Origin: JBGSIZ01 sp041742255
Lineage (GTDB): Bacteria; Pseudomonadota; Alphaproteobacteria; Rhodobacterales; Rhodobacteraceae
DNA: 13,601 bases
Reading direction: 5' to 3'
NCBI GenBank assembly: GCA_041742255.1
Contig: JBGSIZ010000022.1
Coordinates: 1-13,601 of the forward strand
Below the pieces are notes generated by a model. It worked only from the letters and a program-made list of their open reading frames with translations. It was not told where the DNA came from and did no database searches. Positions 1 to 5,488 of the stretch are shown here, piece by piece. Made by a program: the position numbers and the translations under genes. The first letter of the stretch is position 1. Every line of letters begins with the position of its first letter.

Positions 1-485
1 ACGGGGCGGGGTCCGATGTGGGGTTGCGCGCCCCTGCCGAGGTTGCCGCGCGGATCGCAGCCTTGCGCGCCGATGCCGCCGCCCCGCCGATTTCCGCCGA
101 GGAAATCGAGATGTTGGAAACGGTCATGGCGTTGCGCGAAACCGCCCCCTATGCCCTGAGCCATCTGCGCGATATTGCCGTGGACCTGCGCGATATGCCT
201 GCTGCCCTTACCCTGATGGAGCGCCGGTTGGACGCGCTGGCCGCCCGGGGCGTCGATGTGGCCGCCCTTGAGTTCGAGGGCAGTTATGGCCGCACATCGC
301 TGGAATATTACGATGGGTTCGTGTTCGGATTTTATGCCCCCGCCCGACCGGACCTGCCCCCGGTTGCGGGCGGTGGCCGCTATGACGCCTTGACCCGCGT
401 GTTGGGCCAAGGCCGCGCCGTGCCTGCGGTGGGGGCCGTTATCCGCCCTGAAATGGTGTTGGCCGTGCGGGAGGGCCGTCTATGA
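1..485 (+). CDS. hisZ: ATP phosphoribosyltransferase regulatory subunit HisZ (3' part)
   Basis: HisZ is the catalytically inactive histidyl-tRNA-synthetase-like partner of short-form HisG; together they form the cytoplasmic ATP phosphoribosyltransferase that starts histidine synthesis. Only the last 160 or so residues are present; the gene enters from the left with full codons from base 3 and stops at 483-485. The class II synthetase-like core is visible: SYGRTSLEYYDGFVFGFYAP, then GGGRYDALTRVLGQG (motif-3-like region), then AVGAVIRPEM near the C terminus. The stop overlaps the hisG start by ATGA, which fits translational coupling of two subunits made in fixed ratio. A true histidyl-tRNA synthetase would continue into an anticodon-binding domain, which is absent; this and the adjoining short hisG make HisZ the better call. 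The start lies outside the window. Confidence 0.93.
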   Translation, partial: GAGSDVGLRAPAEVAARIAALRADAAAPPISAEEIEMLETVMALRETAPYALSHLRDIAVDLRDMPAALTLMERRLDALAARGVDVAALEFEGSYGRTSLEYYDGFVFGFYAPARPDLPPVAGGGRYDALTRVLGQGRAVPAVGAVIRPEMVLAVREGRL

Positions 486-1174
486 CCATCAAGATCGGCG
501 TGCCGTCCAAGGGGCGGTTGATGGAAAAGACCTTTGATTGGTTCGACGCGCGCGGTCTGCATCTGGTCAAGACCGGATCAGAGCGCGAATATGCCGGGGA
601 AATCAGCGGGCTGGACGGCGTCGAGCTGGTGTTGCTGAGTGCCGGGGAAATCCCCCGCGATCTGGCGGCAGGCCGTATTCATCTGGGTGTCACCGGGTCC
701 GATCTGGTCCGCGACAAGGTCCCCGGATGGGAGCAACGGATCAAGGAATTGGCCCTGATGGGGTTTGGTGGGGCCGATCTGGTGATTGCCGTGCCCCAAG
801 GCTGGGTTGACGTGGATACATTGGACGATCTGGACGCCGCCGCTGCCCAGTTTCGCCACGTCCACGGGTTTCGGTTGCGCATTGCCACCAAATACCACCG
901 GTTGGTCCGCGAATTCCTGCGTGAAAATGGCGTGGCCGATTATCAACTGGTGGACAGTCAGGGTGCCACCGAAGGCACCGTGCGCAACGAAACAGCCGAG
1001 GCCGTGGCCGATATCACCTCGACCGGTGAAACGCTGCGCGCGAACGGGTTGAAGGTGCTGGCCGATGGCATGATCCACGCCAGTCAGGCCACATTATTCA
1101 AGAGCCGCGCCGCCCCGTGGACCGATGCAGACCGAGCCGTTCTGGCCCGGATGATGGACATGCTGGGTTTGTAA
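482..1174 (+). CDS. hisG: ATP phosphoribosyltransferase catalytic subunit, short form
   Basis: Catalyses ATP + PRPP to N1-(5-phosphoribosyl)-ATP and pyrophosphate, the committed step of histidine synthesis, in the cytoplasm. The product is 230 aa, the length of short-form HisG, which lacks the C-terminal histidine-binding regulatory domain and depends on HisZ. Visible family features are the N-terminal IGVPSKGRLMEKT (residues 5-17), LGVTGSDLV (68-76), GGADLVIAVP (97-105) and the PRPP-binding loop around 173-190 with ADITSTGETLRANGL. The start is chosen because a GGGAGGG sequence lies about 5 bases upstream of ATG 482 and because it overlaps the hisZ stop by 4 bases. Feedback control by histidine would act through HisZ (family knowledge). 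No terminator with a T-run follows; only a short CCCGG/CCGGG repeat is seen at about 1189-1199. Confidence 0.97.
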   Translation: MTIKIGVPSKGRLMEKTFDWFDARGLHLVKTGSEREYAGEISGLDGVELVLLSAGEIPRDLAAGRIHLGVTGSDLVRDKVPGWEQRIKELALMGFGGADLVIAVPQGWVDVDTLDDLDAAAAQFRHVHGFRLRIATKYHRLVREFLRENGVADYQLVDSQGATEGTVRNETAEAVADITSTGETLRANGLKVLADGMIHASQATLFKSRAAPWTDADRAVLARMMDMLGL

Positions 1175-1252
1175 CCCCTTACGAATCCCCCGGTCCGGGT
1201 GGTAGCGTCCCCCCATGAACGATTGGTTCAAGGGTCCGCCGATGCAGATTCG

Positions 1253-1630
1253 ATGCGACGCAGAGTGATTTTAGCAGCCGCCGTGGCCGTTCTGGCCGCT
1301 GGCGTGGTTTGGATAAAAGGGGCGGATGCGCCAATGACGACACCATTTGATGCCGCAACCTGGTCCGATCCGGATGTATTTTATGACCCCCCGTTTCCCC
1401 GCCGCGCCATGGCCCGCGACCTGATCGCCCGCCACCTGACCGAAGGGCAGCCCCGTGCCGAGATTGAGGCCTTGTTGGGTCCGCGCACCGATACCCCCTA
1501 TTTCGCCGATCGCGGCCTGATCTATTGGTTGGGCACCGGGGGCGATGGGTTGGGCGTGGATGCCGAATGGCTGGCGATGGATTTTGATGCGCAGGACCGT
1601 TTGGTGCGGTTCGAGATTGTGACGGATTGA
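1253..1630 (+). CDS. Membrane-anchored BamE/SmpA-fold-like small protein
   Basis: A 125-aa protein of unproven function. Residues 5-20 form a single hydrophobic segment after MRRR, giving an N-terminal membrane anchor (no lipobox cysteine), so the rest is probably periplasmic. The C-terminal part has ARDLIARHLTEGQPRAEIEALLGP, then IYWLGTGGDGLGVDAEWLAM and a final RFEIVTD. The pattern of helix, G-x-x-x-x-E-(I/V)-x-x-LLGxP turn and paired strands is the one seen in SmpA/OmlA (BamE-like) domains; the assignment is from fold-like pattern, not from identity. The ATG at 1253 puts the positive residues just before the hydrophobic stretch; an in-frame GTG at 1199 and TTG at 1223 are alternatives. No clear ribosome binding site precedes any of them. 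The next gene begins 4 bases after its stop, so the two are probably cotranscribed. Confidence 0.75.
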   Translation: MRRRVILAAAVAVLAAGVVWIKGADAPMTTPFDAATWSDPDVFYDPPFPRRAMARDLIARHLTEGQPRAEIEALLGPRTDTPYFADRGLIYWLGTGGDGLGVDAEWLAMDFDAQDRLVRFEIVTD

Positions 1631-1634
1631 TCCT

Positions 1635-2078
1635 ATGAGCGATGGATATGTCATCAAGGGTGTGTTGACCGGCCTGACCCCAGCCGAAAAATCGTATCTG
1701 CTGTTTCATCCCCACCATATTTCCACCATCCAGACCCATGCCAACACCGCGCTGGCCGAAGCCGGCCGCAGGTTTCGGGGTGCCGGCCAGCACAATGGCC
1801 AAGGCGATGCGTTCCGCCATTGTTATTGGTCCGCGTTGCTGGCCCGCGATCTGGGGGCCGACAATGCCCGCGCCTTTACCACCGCCCACGAGGCCTATTC
1901 CGCCAATCCCCCGCGCGAGCGCGCCATGGATTTGCACAACAATGCCGCCGGGGTCACTATCGGGTCCACCCATACCGAGGCGAGCGACGCCATTCTGGCC
2001 GCATTGTGCGAAGGTGCGTTGCATGGTGGCGTTCTGATGACCACCTTGCCTGCGACCGGGTCCCCTTACGGCGGGTGA
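1635..2078 (+). CDS. DUF6973-like protein with conserved His/Asn motifs
   Basis: A 147-aa soluble-looking protein with no signal peptide or membrane segment. Conserved-looking polar motifs are GQGDAFRHCYWSALLARDLG (residues 55-74), TAHEAYS (83-89), then ERAMDLHNNAAGVTIG (95-110). The combination DAFRHxxW, AHE and MDLxNNxxG is the pattern I associate with the DUF6973 domain, found in solitary proteins and at the C termini of large bacterial secreted proteins. Its activity is not established; the aligned His, Asp, Glu and Asn residues suggest a metal site or hydrolase-like centre (inference). It follows the BamE-like gene by 4 bases, a spacing that implies cotranscription and perhaps joint function. 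The start ATG 1635 has only a weak GGA upstream. An 8-bp inverted repeat lies just after its stop. Confidence 0.75.
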   Translation: MSDGYVIKGVLTGLTPAEKSYLLFHPHHISTIQTHANTALAEAGRRFRGAGQHNGQGDAFRHCYWSALLARDLGADNARAFTTAHEAYSANPPRERAMDLHNNAAGVTIGSTHTEASDAILAALCEGALHGGVLMTTLPATGSPYGG

Positions 2079-2084
2079 TCCCCC

Positions 2085-2118
2085 CTTGCAATGCGCCGCT
2101 GATGCGCCCAATTGCAAG
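2085..2118. repeat. 8-bp inverted repeat CTTGCAAT / ATTGCAAG
   Basis: Perfect arms CTTGCAAT (2085-2092) and ATTGCAAG (2111-2118) are separated by 18 bases that themselves contain ATGCGCC-like repeats. It lies 7 bases after the DUF6973-like gene and about 150 bases before the 43-aa gene. There is no following T-run, so it is not a standard terminator. An operator for the downstream small gene or a weak RNA hairpin are both possible. Confidence 0.4.
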
Positions 2119-2267
2119 AGAGGGCCGCAGGATGCGCCTTGTCCAGCCGGGATCATCGCCCTGCGCCCGCCAGACGGGTCCGCAGGCAACCCTGACCGAC
2201 CTGCACCGCTGAAATCCGCACCCCCCGCCCGAAAGCCGGGCCGGGGATGCATTGGAAAGGGACGACC

Positions 2268-2399
2268 ATGGGAAAAGGTGACAACAAGAAGGGCAACAAG
2301 GAAGCCAAGAAGCCCAAGCAGGAAAAGCCGAAAGTATCCGGCACTGCCAATTCGCTGGCTGGCAAGGATCAGTTGTCGATCAACAAGAAGCCCAAGTAA
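2268..2399 (+). CDS. Small lysine-rich basic protein, 43 aa
   Basis: A 43-aa ORF beginning MGKGDNKKGNKEAKKPKQEK and ending DQLSINKKPK; 13 of 43 residues are lysine. The ATG at 2268 is preceded by GGAAAGGGA at a suitable distance (ATTGGAAAGGGACGACC before the start), a strong ribosome binding site. Codon use inside it favours AAG and AAC, quite unlike the surrounding GC-rich noncoding sequence, which supports real coding. From memory, short hypothetical proteins starting MGKGxNxxxNKEAKKPK occur across Proteobacteria, but I know no function. High basic charge suggests nucleic acid or ribosome contact (inference only). It stands alone, followed at once by a terminator-like hairpin. It is short enough to be missed by automatic gene callers. 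Confidence 0.8.
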   Translation: MGKGDNKKGNKEAKKPKQEKPKVSGTANSLAGKDQLSINKKPK

Positions 2400-2403
2400 G
2401 GGT

Positions 2404-2440
2404 GGGGGCGCTGCCCCCGGCCTGCGGCCTCCCCCGGGAT
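2404..2440 (+). terminator. Terminator-like hairpin after the 43-aa gene
   Basis: GGGGGC (2404-2409) pairs with GCCCCC (2413-2418) around a 3-base loop, directly followed by a second small hairpin GGCC-TGC-GGCC (2419-2429) and by CCCCCGGGATATTT (2431-2444). The first arm could also pair with the later CCCCC. There is only a short T-run (ATATTT), so termination efficiency is uncertain. It lies between two convergent genes, where a terminator is expected. Confidence 0.5.
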
Positions 2441-2451
2441 ATTTGAGGCAC

Positions 2452-2500
2452 AAAGGCACGGGGGAAAGGCGTGGGGGACGGGCCCAGGGGAAAGGCACGG
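2452..2500. repeat. Short imperfect direct repeats of AAAGGCACGG / GGGGAAAGGC
   Basis: AAAGGCACGG occurs at 2452-2461 and again at 2491-2500; GGGGAAAGGC occurs at 2461-2470 and 2487-2496. Between them are further G-runs (GTGGGGGACGGGCCC). The stretch lies in the gap between the convergent small-protein gene and acyl-CoA ligase gene and holds no ORF. It may be part of a dispersed intergenic repeat or simple G-rich drift. Confidence 0.4.
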
Positions 2501-2513
2501 ACGCGGCTTGCCT

Positions 2514-4061
2514 CTAGATCGCGTCCTGTCGCAGTTTATCCCGCAGGAGCCGCCGCAGGATCTTGCCCGAGGCCGATTTCGGGATGGCGTCCGTAAAGAT
2601 GATCCTGTGCACCTGTTTGTAGGGCGCCAGATGTGCCGCCAGATGCGCCCGGATCGCCGTTTCGTCCCGGCCCGTTTCGGTGGCCACGATGAAGGCCACG
2701 GGAAGTTCCCCCGCCTCGGCGTCGGGTTGCCCGATGACGGCGGCGTCGGTCACACCGGGGAGGGCGACCAAGGTGGCTTCCACCTCGGCGGGGGCCACCT
2801 GAAACCCTTTGAATTTGATGAGTTCCTTGAGCCGGTCCACGATGAACATGGTGCCGTCTGGATCAATCCGGGCGATGTCCCCGGTGCGCAGCCAGCCGTC
2901 CGGGGTGAGCGTTTCCGCCGTGGCCCGCGCGTTGTTGAGGTAGCCCAGCATGACCTGCGGTCCCTTGATCCACAATTCCCCTTCTTGCCCCGGCTGCACG
3001 TCTGTCCCGCTGTCCGGGTCCACAACCCGCGCCTGAGTGCCGGGCACCTGTTGGCCTGATCCGCCGGGCCGGTTCGCTGATTGCGGCGTCACATGCGAGA
3101 CCGGGCTGAGTTCCGTCATGCCGTAGCCTTGCAGGCTGATGCAGTTGAGCCGCGCGCCCACCGCGTTGGACAGGTCCGCCCCCAAGGGTGCCGCCCCCGA
3201 GAACACCTGTTGCAGGCTGGAGAGGTCGAACTGGTCCACCATCGGGTGTTTCGCCAGAGCCAGCGCCACGGGTGGCACGATCCACATCCGCCGTGACTTG
3301 TGTGTCTGGCAGATGGTCAGGAACGCCTCCAGGTCAAAGCGCGGGAGTGTCACCACCGCCCCGCCCCCCGCCAGATGCACGTTCATCAGCACTGTCATGC
3401 CGTAGATGTGGAAGAATGGCAGAAAGCCTGCCGCCACTTCGCCCGGTTGGAACCCGGCGGCTGCGAGGGTCTGGTCCGTGTTCACCACAAGGTTGCGGTG
3501 CGACAGCATCACCCCTTTGGGCAGGCCCGTGGTGCCCGACGAATAGGGCAGCACGACGATGTGCCGGTCAAGGTCCACCGGGACCTGCGCCCCCATGGGT
3601 GCCCCCATCAACCCGTCCAACGTGTCCCCGATGAGCGCCACTTGCCGCACCCCGGTTCCCACAATCGCCCCGGTGGCGAGGTCCGAAAGCGCCGGCACCG
3701 TGATCAGAAGTGTCGCCCCCGCGTCGTTGAGTTGATGCGTCACCTCTGGCCCGGTGTAGGTGGGGTTGATCGTGGTGATGGTGCCCCCCGCATAGGCCAC
3801 CGCGTGGAAAATCACGCAGAATTCCGGGCAGTTGGGTGCCATGAGCGCCACCGTTTGCCCCGCCCCGAACCCCGCCGCCGCAAGCCCGCCCGCAAGCCGC
3901 CGCACGAGGTCCATGAACCCTTGCGCCGTCAGCGTCCGCCCCGTTGGCCCGTCTGTCAGCACTGTTTCATGGGGCCGCGTCACGAGGTTTTCGAACACCC
4001 GTTCCGTGATCGTCTGATCCCGCAAGGTGATGTCGCCCATCGGGCTGTGGTAGATGTGCAT
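2514..4061 (-). CDS. 4-coumarate-CoA-ligase-like acyl-CoA synthetase (AMP-binding)
   Basis: A 515-aa member of the adenylate-forming (ANL) superfamily that activates a carboxylic acid with ATP, then transfers it to CoA. Seen in order: P-loop SSGTTGLPKG (174-183), YGMTE (313-317), GELWIKG (361-367, equivalent of 4CL box II), TGD (393-395), DRLKELIKFKGF hinge (409-420) and the catalytic lysine of SASGKILRR at K500. Length and motif order match the 4-coumarate-CoA ligase family, but the acid cannot be read from the sequence; many bacterial members act on medium- or long-chain fatty acids or aryl acids. The ATG at 4061 is chosen over the in-frame start at 4091 because GGGGAGGAA stands 7-8 bases upstream; that purine stretch partly lies in a TCCCC-AAC-GGGGA hairpin. 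It is the last gene of a minus-strand run, 57 bases after the preceding ORF. The enzyme is probably cytoplasmic. Confidence 0.9.
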   Translation of the reverse strand: MHIYHSPMGDITLRDQTITERVFENLVTRPHETVLTDGPTGRTLTAQGFMDLVRRLAGGLAAAGFGAGQTVALMAPNCPEFCVIFHAVAYAGGTITTINPTYTGPEVTHQLNDAGATLLITVPALSDLATGAIVGTGVRQVALIGDTLDGLMGAPMGAQVPVDLDRHIVVLPYSSGTTGLPKGVMLSHRNLVVNTDQTLAAAGFQPGEVAAGFLPFFHIYGMTVLMNVHLAGGGAVVTLPRFDLEAFLTICQTHKSRRMWIVPPVALALAKHPMVDQFDLSSLQQVFSGAAPLGADLSNAVGARLNCISLQGYGMTELSPVSHVTPQSANRPGGSGQQVPGTQARVVDPDSGTDVQPGQEGELWIKGPQVMLGYLNNARATAETLTPDGWLRTGDIARIDPDGTMFIVDRLKELIKFKGFQVAPAEVEATLVALPGVTDAAVIGQPDAEAGELPVAFIVATETGRDETAIRAHLAAHLAPYKQVHRIIFTDAIPKSASGKILRRLLRDKLRQDAI

Positions 4062-4118
4062 TGTGGTGTTCCTCCCCGTTGGGGAAAGCAAAGCACAGGG
4101 AAATTGGTTTGTCGCGGG

Positions 4119-4577
4119 TTAGATGGTGGTGGCGTGCGTGTAGCCAGAGACGTTGTGTGCCCCCAACAGGCGTTTGAGAGAACCCAAAAGGCCAACCGTG
4201 TTTGCCTTGGCGTCGGCAACAATTGCCAACAGCCCACTTGGACCTTCAGGCTCGGAAACAAGGGTGACTGGCCCCCACCTTGTGTCAATCAGGACCGCTC
4301 TTGCGCCATGTTCCTGCACGATGTTGTAGTCGCGCCGGGATCGCCGGAGAAGGTGAACTGCATCTGCAAGGGTGCCGGTGAACACCCCCACTTCATCCCC
4401 ATGCCCACTGGGCCACACGATCCGAGGCGTTGGCTTCGATGAGCCGTAACTTTTGCGCCCGGCTGATATGGTTTTGAAGCCGATCGGGTGGGAGGTTGCC
4501 ACCCTTTTGACCGTTGTCGTTTCAAAAGCGCGGTGCACGGACAGAGACGAGATCCGACGAGAACTGACTTTAGACAA
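4119..4577 (-). CDS. Unrecognised protein, 152 aa, TTG start
   Basis: I do not recognise this protein. The first 45 residues are rich in Ser, Thr, Arg and Lys and look disordered. The remainder (from about PTPRIVWPSGHGDEVGVFTG) alternates strands and helices: ADAVHLLRRSRRDYNIVQEH, ARAVLIDTRWGPVTLVSE, LLAIVADAKANTVGLLGSLK. No signal peptide or membrane span is seen. The TTG at 4575-4577 is supported by GAGG with a 6-base gap and by an 8-base overlap with the stop of the upstream ORF; a stop codon lies a few codons further upstream, so no longer start is possible, and no ATG exists inside. Base composition is visibly lower in GC than its neighbours, hinting at transfer. It may be a partner of the 4570-4872 ORF. 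Confidence 0.55.
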   Translation of the reverse strand: MSKVSSRRISSLSVHRAFETTTVKRVATSHPIGFKTISAGRKSYGSSKPTPRIVWPSGHGDEVGVFTGTLADAVHLLRRSRRDYNIVQEHGARAVLIDTRWGPVTLVSEPEGPSGLLAIVADAKANTVGLLGSLKRLLGAHNVSGYTHATTI

Positions 4578-4872
4578 TTTCGACCTCGATCCCTACAAAT
4601 CCCGGTTTCCCCGTAACATCAAATACGCCTTTTTGGTCCTCATTCCAATAGGCCACGGGTTTGCCCATGTGTTTGGAACGAGACGTCGGCGGTGCGTCGG
4701 TGATGAATTCATACCCCAAGGCACCTTTTGGCAAGCGGCCGACATAGGCCTTTACCTTGGCCAACCCGTTTCCCATGCAGACCCTTGGCGCTTTGCCCCA
4801 GACCTGACCTGACAGGATGACAAGTTCCTTTTCCCGTTTGTCTGCAAGTCTGTGGAATATATCTTGCGGCAC
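4570..4872 (-). CDS. Unrecognised protein, 100 aa, GTG start
   Basis: I do not recognise this protein. The C-terminal two thirds look like a compact beta-rich domain: GNGLAKVKAYVGRLPKGALG, YEFITDAPP, KPVAYWNEDQKGVFDVTG, ending GIEVEIV. There is no signal peptide or membrane segment. The GTG at 4870-4872 is the longest possible start (TGA is directly upstream) but has no good ribosome binding site; an ATG at 4776, preceded by AAGGG, would give a 68-aa product. The gene begins 38 bases after the stop of the DUF1489 gene on the same strand and its stop overlaps the next ORF by 8 bases, an arrangement typical of a coupled pair. Composition is less GC-rich than the flanking genes. A toxin-antitoxin or effector-immunity role is conceivable but not shown. 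Confidence 0.5.
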   Translation of the reverse strand: MPQDIFHRLADKREKELVILSGQVWGKAPRVCMGNGLAKVKAYVGRLPKGALGYEFITDAPPTSRSKHMGKPVAYWNEDQKGVFDVTGKPGFVGIEVEIV

Positions 4873-4910
4873 TCAATTACCCGGAAACTCTTAATCATTC
4901 TGCCACCATG

Positions 4911-5339
4911 CTACCGCACCCCGAGTTCTGCAAGCGCTGCCGAGAGCGAGGGGGGCAGGGGGTCTTCGCCGGTGCGCTGTGTGCCCAGATCGCCGGGCGC
5001 GTCGGTGGGGGCCAGATAGCGCCAGCCTTGAAATGCCTTTTTGCGCGTCGGCTCCACCCGGATCAGGCCGGGGTGGCAGGTGACGGCGCAACGCCGGATA
5101 CCGTCGCCGCCGATATATTCATCGAGCCGCGCGATGGGTTGCCGGCACGCGATCACCCCTTTGATCACCCAATAGATGCTGCCGCCGTCCAGCAGTTCGT
5201 CCGCCCGTTTGGGCCACATTCGCGTGATGTGCCGGGGCAAACCGTCCGCCGATTGCGCCCGCGGTGTGGCCTGCCATGCCGCGAGGTCGTCCACGTCGTC
5301 TGTGCCGACCGACAGTTTGATGAGGTGGAGTTTGGCCAA
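4911..5339 (-). CDS. DUF1489 family protein
   Basis: A 142-aa cytoplasmic protein of a conserved alphaproteobacterial family of unknown function. The family signature is clear: KLHLIKLSVG at the N terminus, HITRMWPKRADELLDGGSIY (37-56) running into WVIKGVI, RRCAVTCHPGLIRVEP (82-97), KAFQGWRYLAP (101-111) and a C-terminal LAELGVR. I chose TTG at 5337-5339 because AGGGGG lies 5 bases upstream and because it yields the normal family N terminus and length; the in-frame start at 5390 would add 17 residues unlike the family and would remove the promoter. It diverges from nrdJ. A TTGACC-16 bp-TAGACT promoter fits just upstream with a short leader. The two unrecognised minus-strand ORFs may be read from the same transcript. 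Confidence 0.9.
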   Translation of the reverse strand: MAKLHLIKLSVGTDDVDDLAAWQATPRAQSADGLPRHITRMWPKRADELLDGGSIYWVIKGVIACRQPIARLDEYIGGDGIRRCAVTCHPGLIRVEPTRKKAFQGWRYLAPTDAPGDLGTQRTGEDPLPPSLSAALAELGVR

Positions 5340-5362
5340 TTTTGCCCCCTGACAGGCTGTGC

Positions 5363-5390
5363 AGTCTAGGCCCGCAACTGCCGGGGTCAA
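5363..5390 (-). promoter_or_regulatory. Sigma-70-like promoter for the DUF1489 gene
   Basis: Reading the minus strand, TTGACC (5390-5385) is followed after 16 bases by TAGACT (5368-5363). The predicted start point lies about 17 bases before the TTG start codon. The -35 matches 5 of 6 and the -10 matches 4 of 6 consensus positions. Confidence 0.55.
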
Positions 5391-5399
5391 GCGCGTGCC

Positions 5400-5447
5400 C
5401 GACTAAATATAGGTTTGACCGGGGGGGAGGTTGTCCATATGTTCGGA
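5400..5447 (+). promoter_or_regulatory. Pair of NrdR-box-like sites upstream of nrdJ
   Basis: Using the known NrdR box ACACWATATNTWGTGT, the first site at 5400-5415 (core ACTAAATATAGG) matches most positions. The second, weaker site at 5432-5447 (core CCATATGTT) keeps the ATAT centre. Their start-to-start distance is 32 bp, about three helical turns, which is the spacing typical of tandem NrdR boxes before ribonucleotide reductase genes. Site 1 adjoins the -35 and site 2 covers the -10. Assignment is by pattern and context only. Confidence 0.55.
5415..5443 (+). promoter_or_regulatory. Sigma-70-like promoter for nrdJ
   Basis: TTGACC (5415-5420), a 17-base spacer containing a G-run, then TATGTT (5438-5443). 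The predicted transcript has a leader of about 40 bases before ATG 5489. The core elements are touched on both sides by the two NrdR-box-like sites, as expected for repression. Confidence 0.55.
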
Positions 5448-5488
5448 CCTCTCCCATAGTGCCCGAACCTTTGTCACAGGACCTGCCC

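Noticed and set aside
1215..1268. 17-codon ORF MNDWFKGPPMQIRCDAE before the BamE-like gene
   Set aside because: Too short, no ribosome binding site, no leader-peptide codon bias.
3300..4442. 380-aa plus-strand open frame across the acyl-CoA ligase gene
   Set aside because: It covers most of the ligase and runs into the next gene antisense. The ligase motifs are unmistakable on the minus strand; this translation is rich in His/Arg/Pro without domains.
4453..4812. 119-aa plus-strand open frame opposite the two unrecognised ORFs
   Set aside because: It has no ribosome binding site, and the minus-strand pair has coupled overlap and a good site for the second ORF. Without conservation data a residual doubt remains.
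4752..4898. Alternative minus-strand frame from ATG 4898 (48 aa, MIKSFRVIECRK start)
   Set aside because: It ends early and reads as low-complexity Ser/Arg/Gly, while the GTG frame gives a protein-like C-terminal domain. A frameshift joining the two cannot be fully excluded.
4873..4910. tRNA gene or attachment site at the edge of the low-GC segment
   Set aside because: No cloverleaf or T-loop sequence was found here, and no flanking direct repeats mark an insertion.
5391..5488. Cobalamin riboswitch before the B12-dependent reductase
   Set aside because: The gap is too short and no B12-box-like sequence was found; NrdR-like sites and a sigma-70 promoter explain the region.
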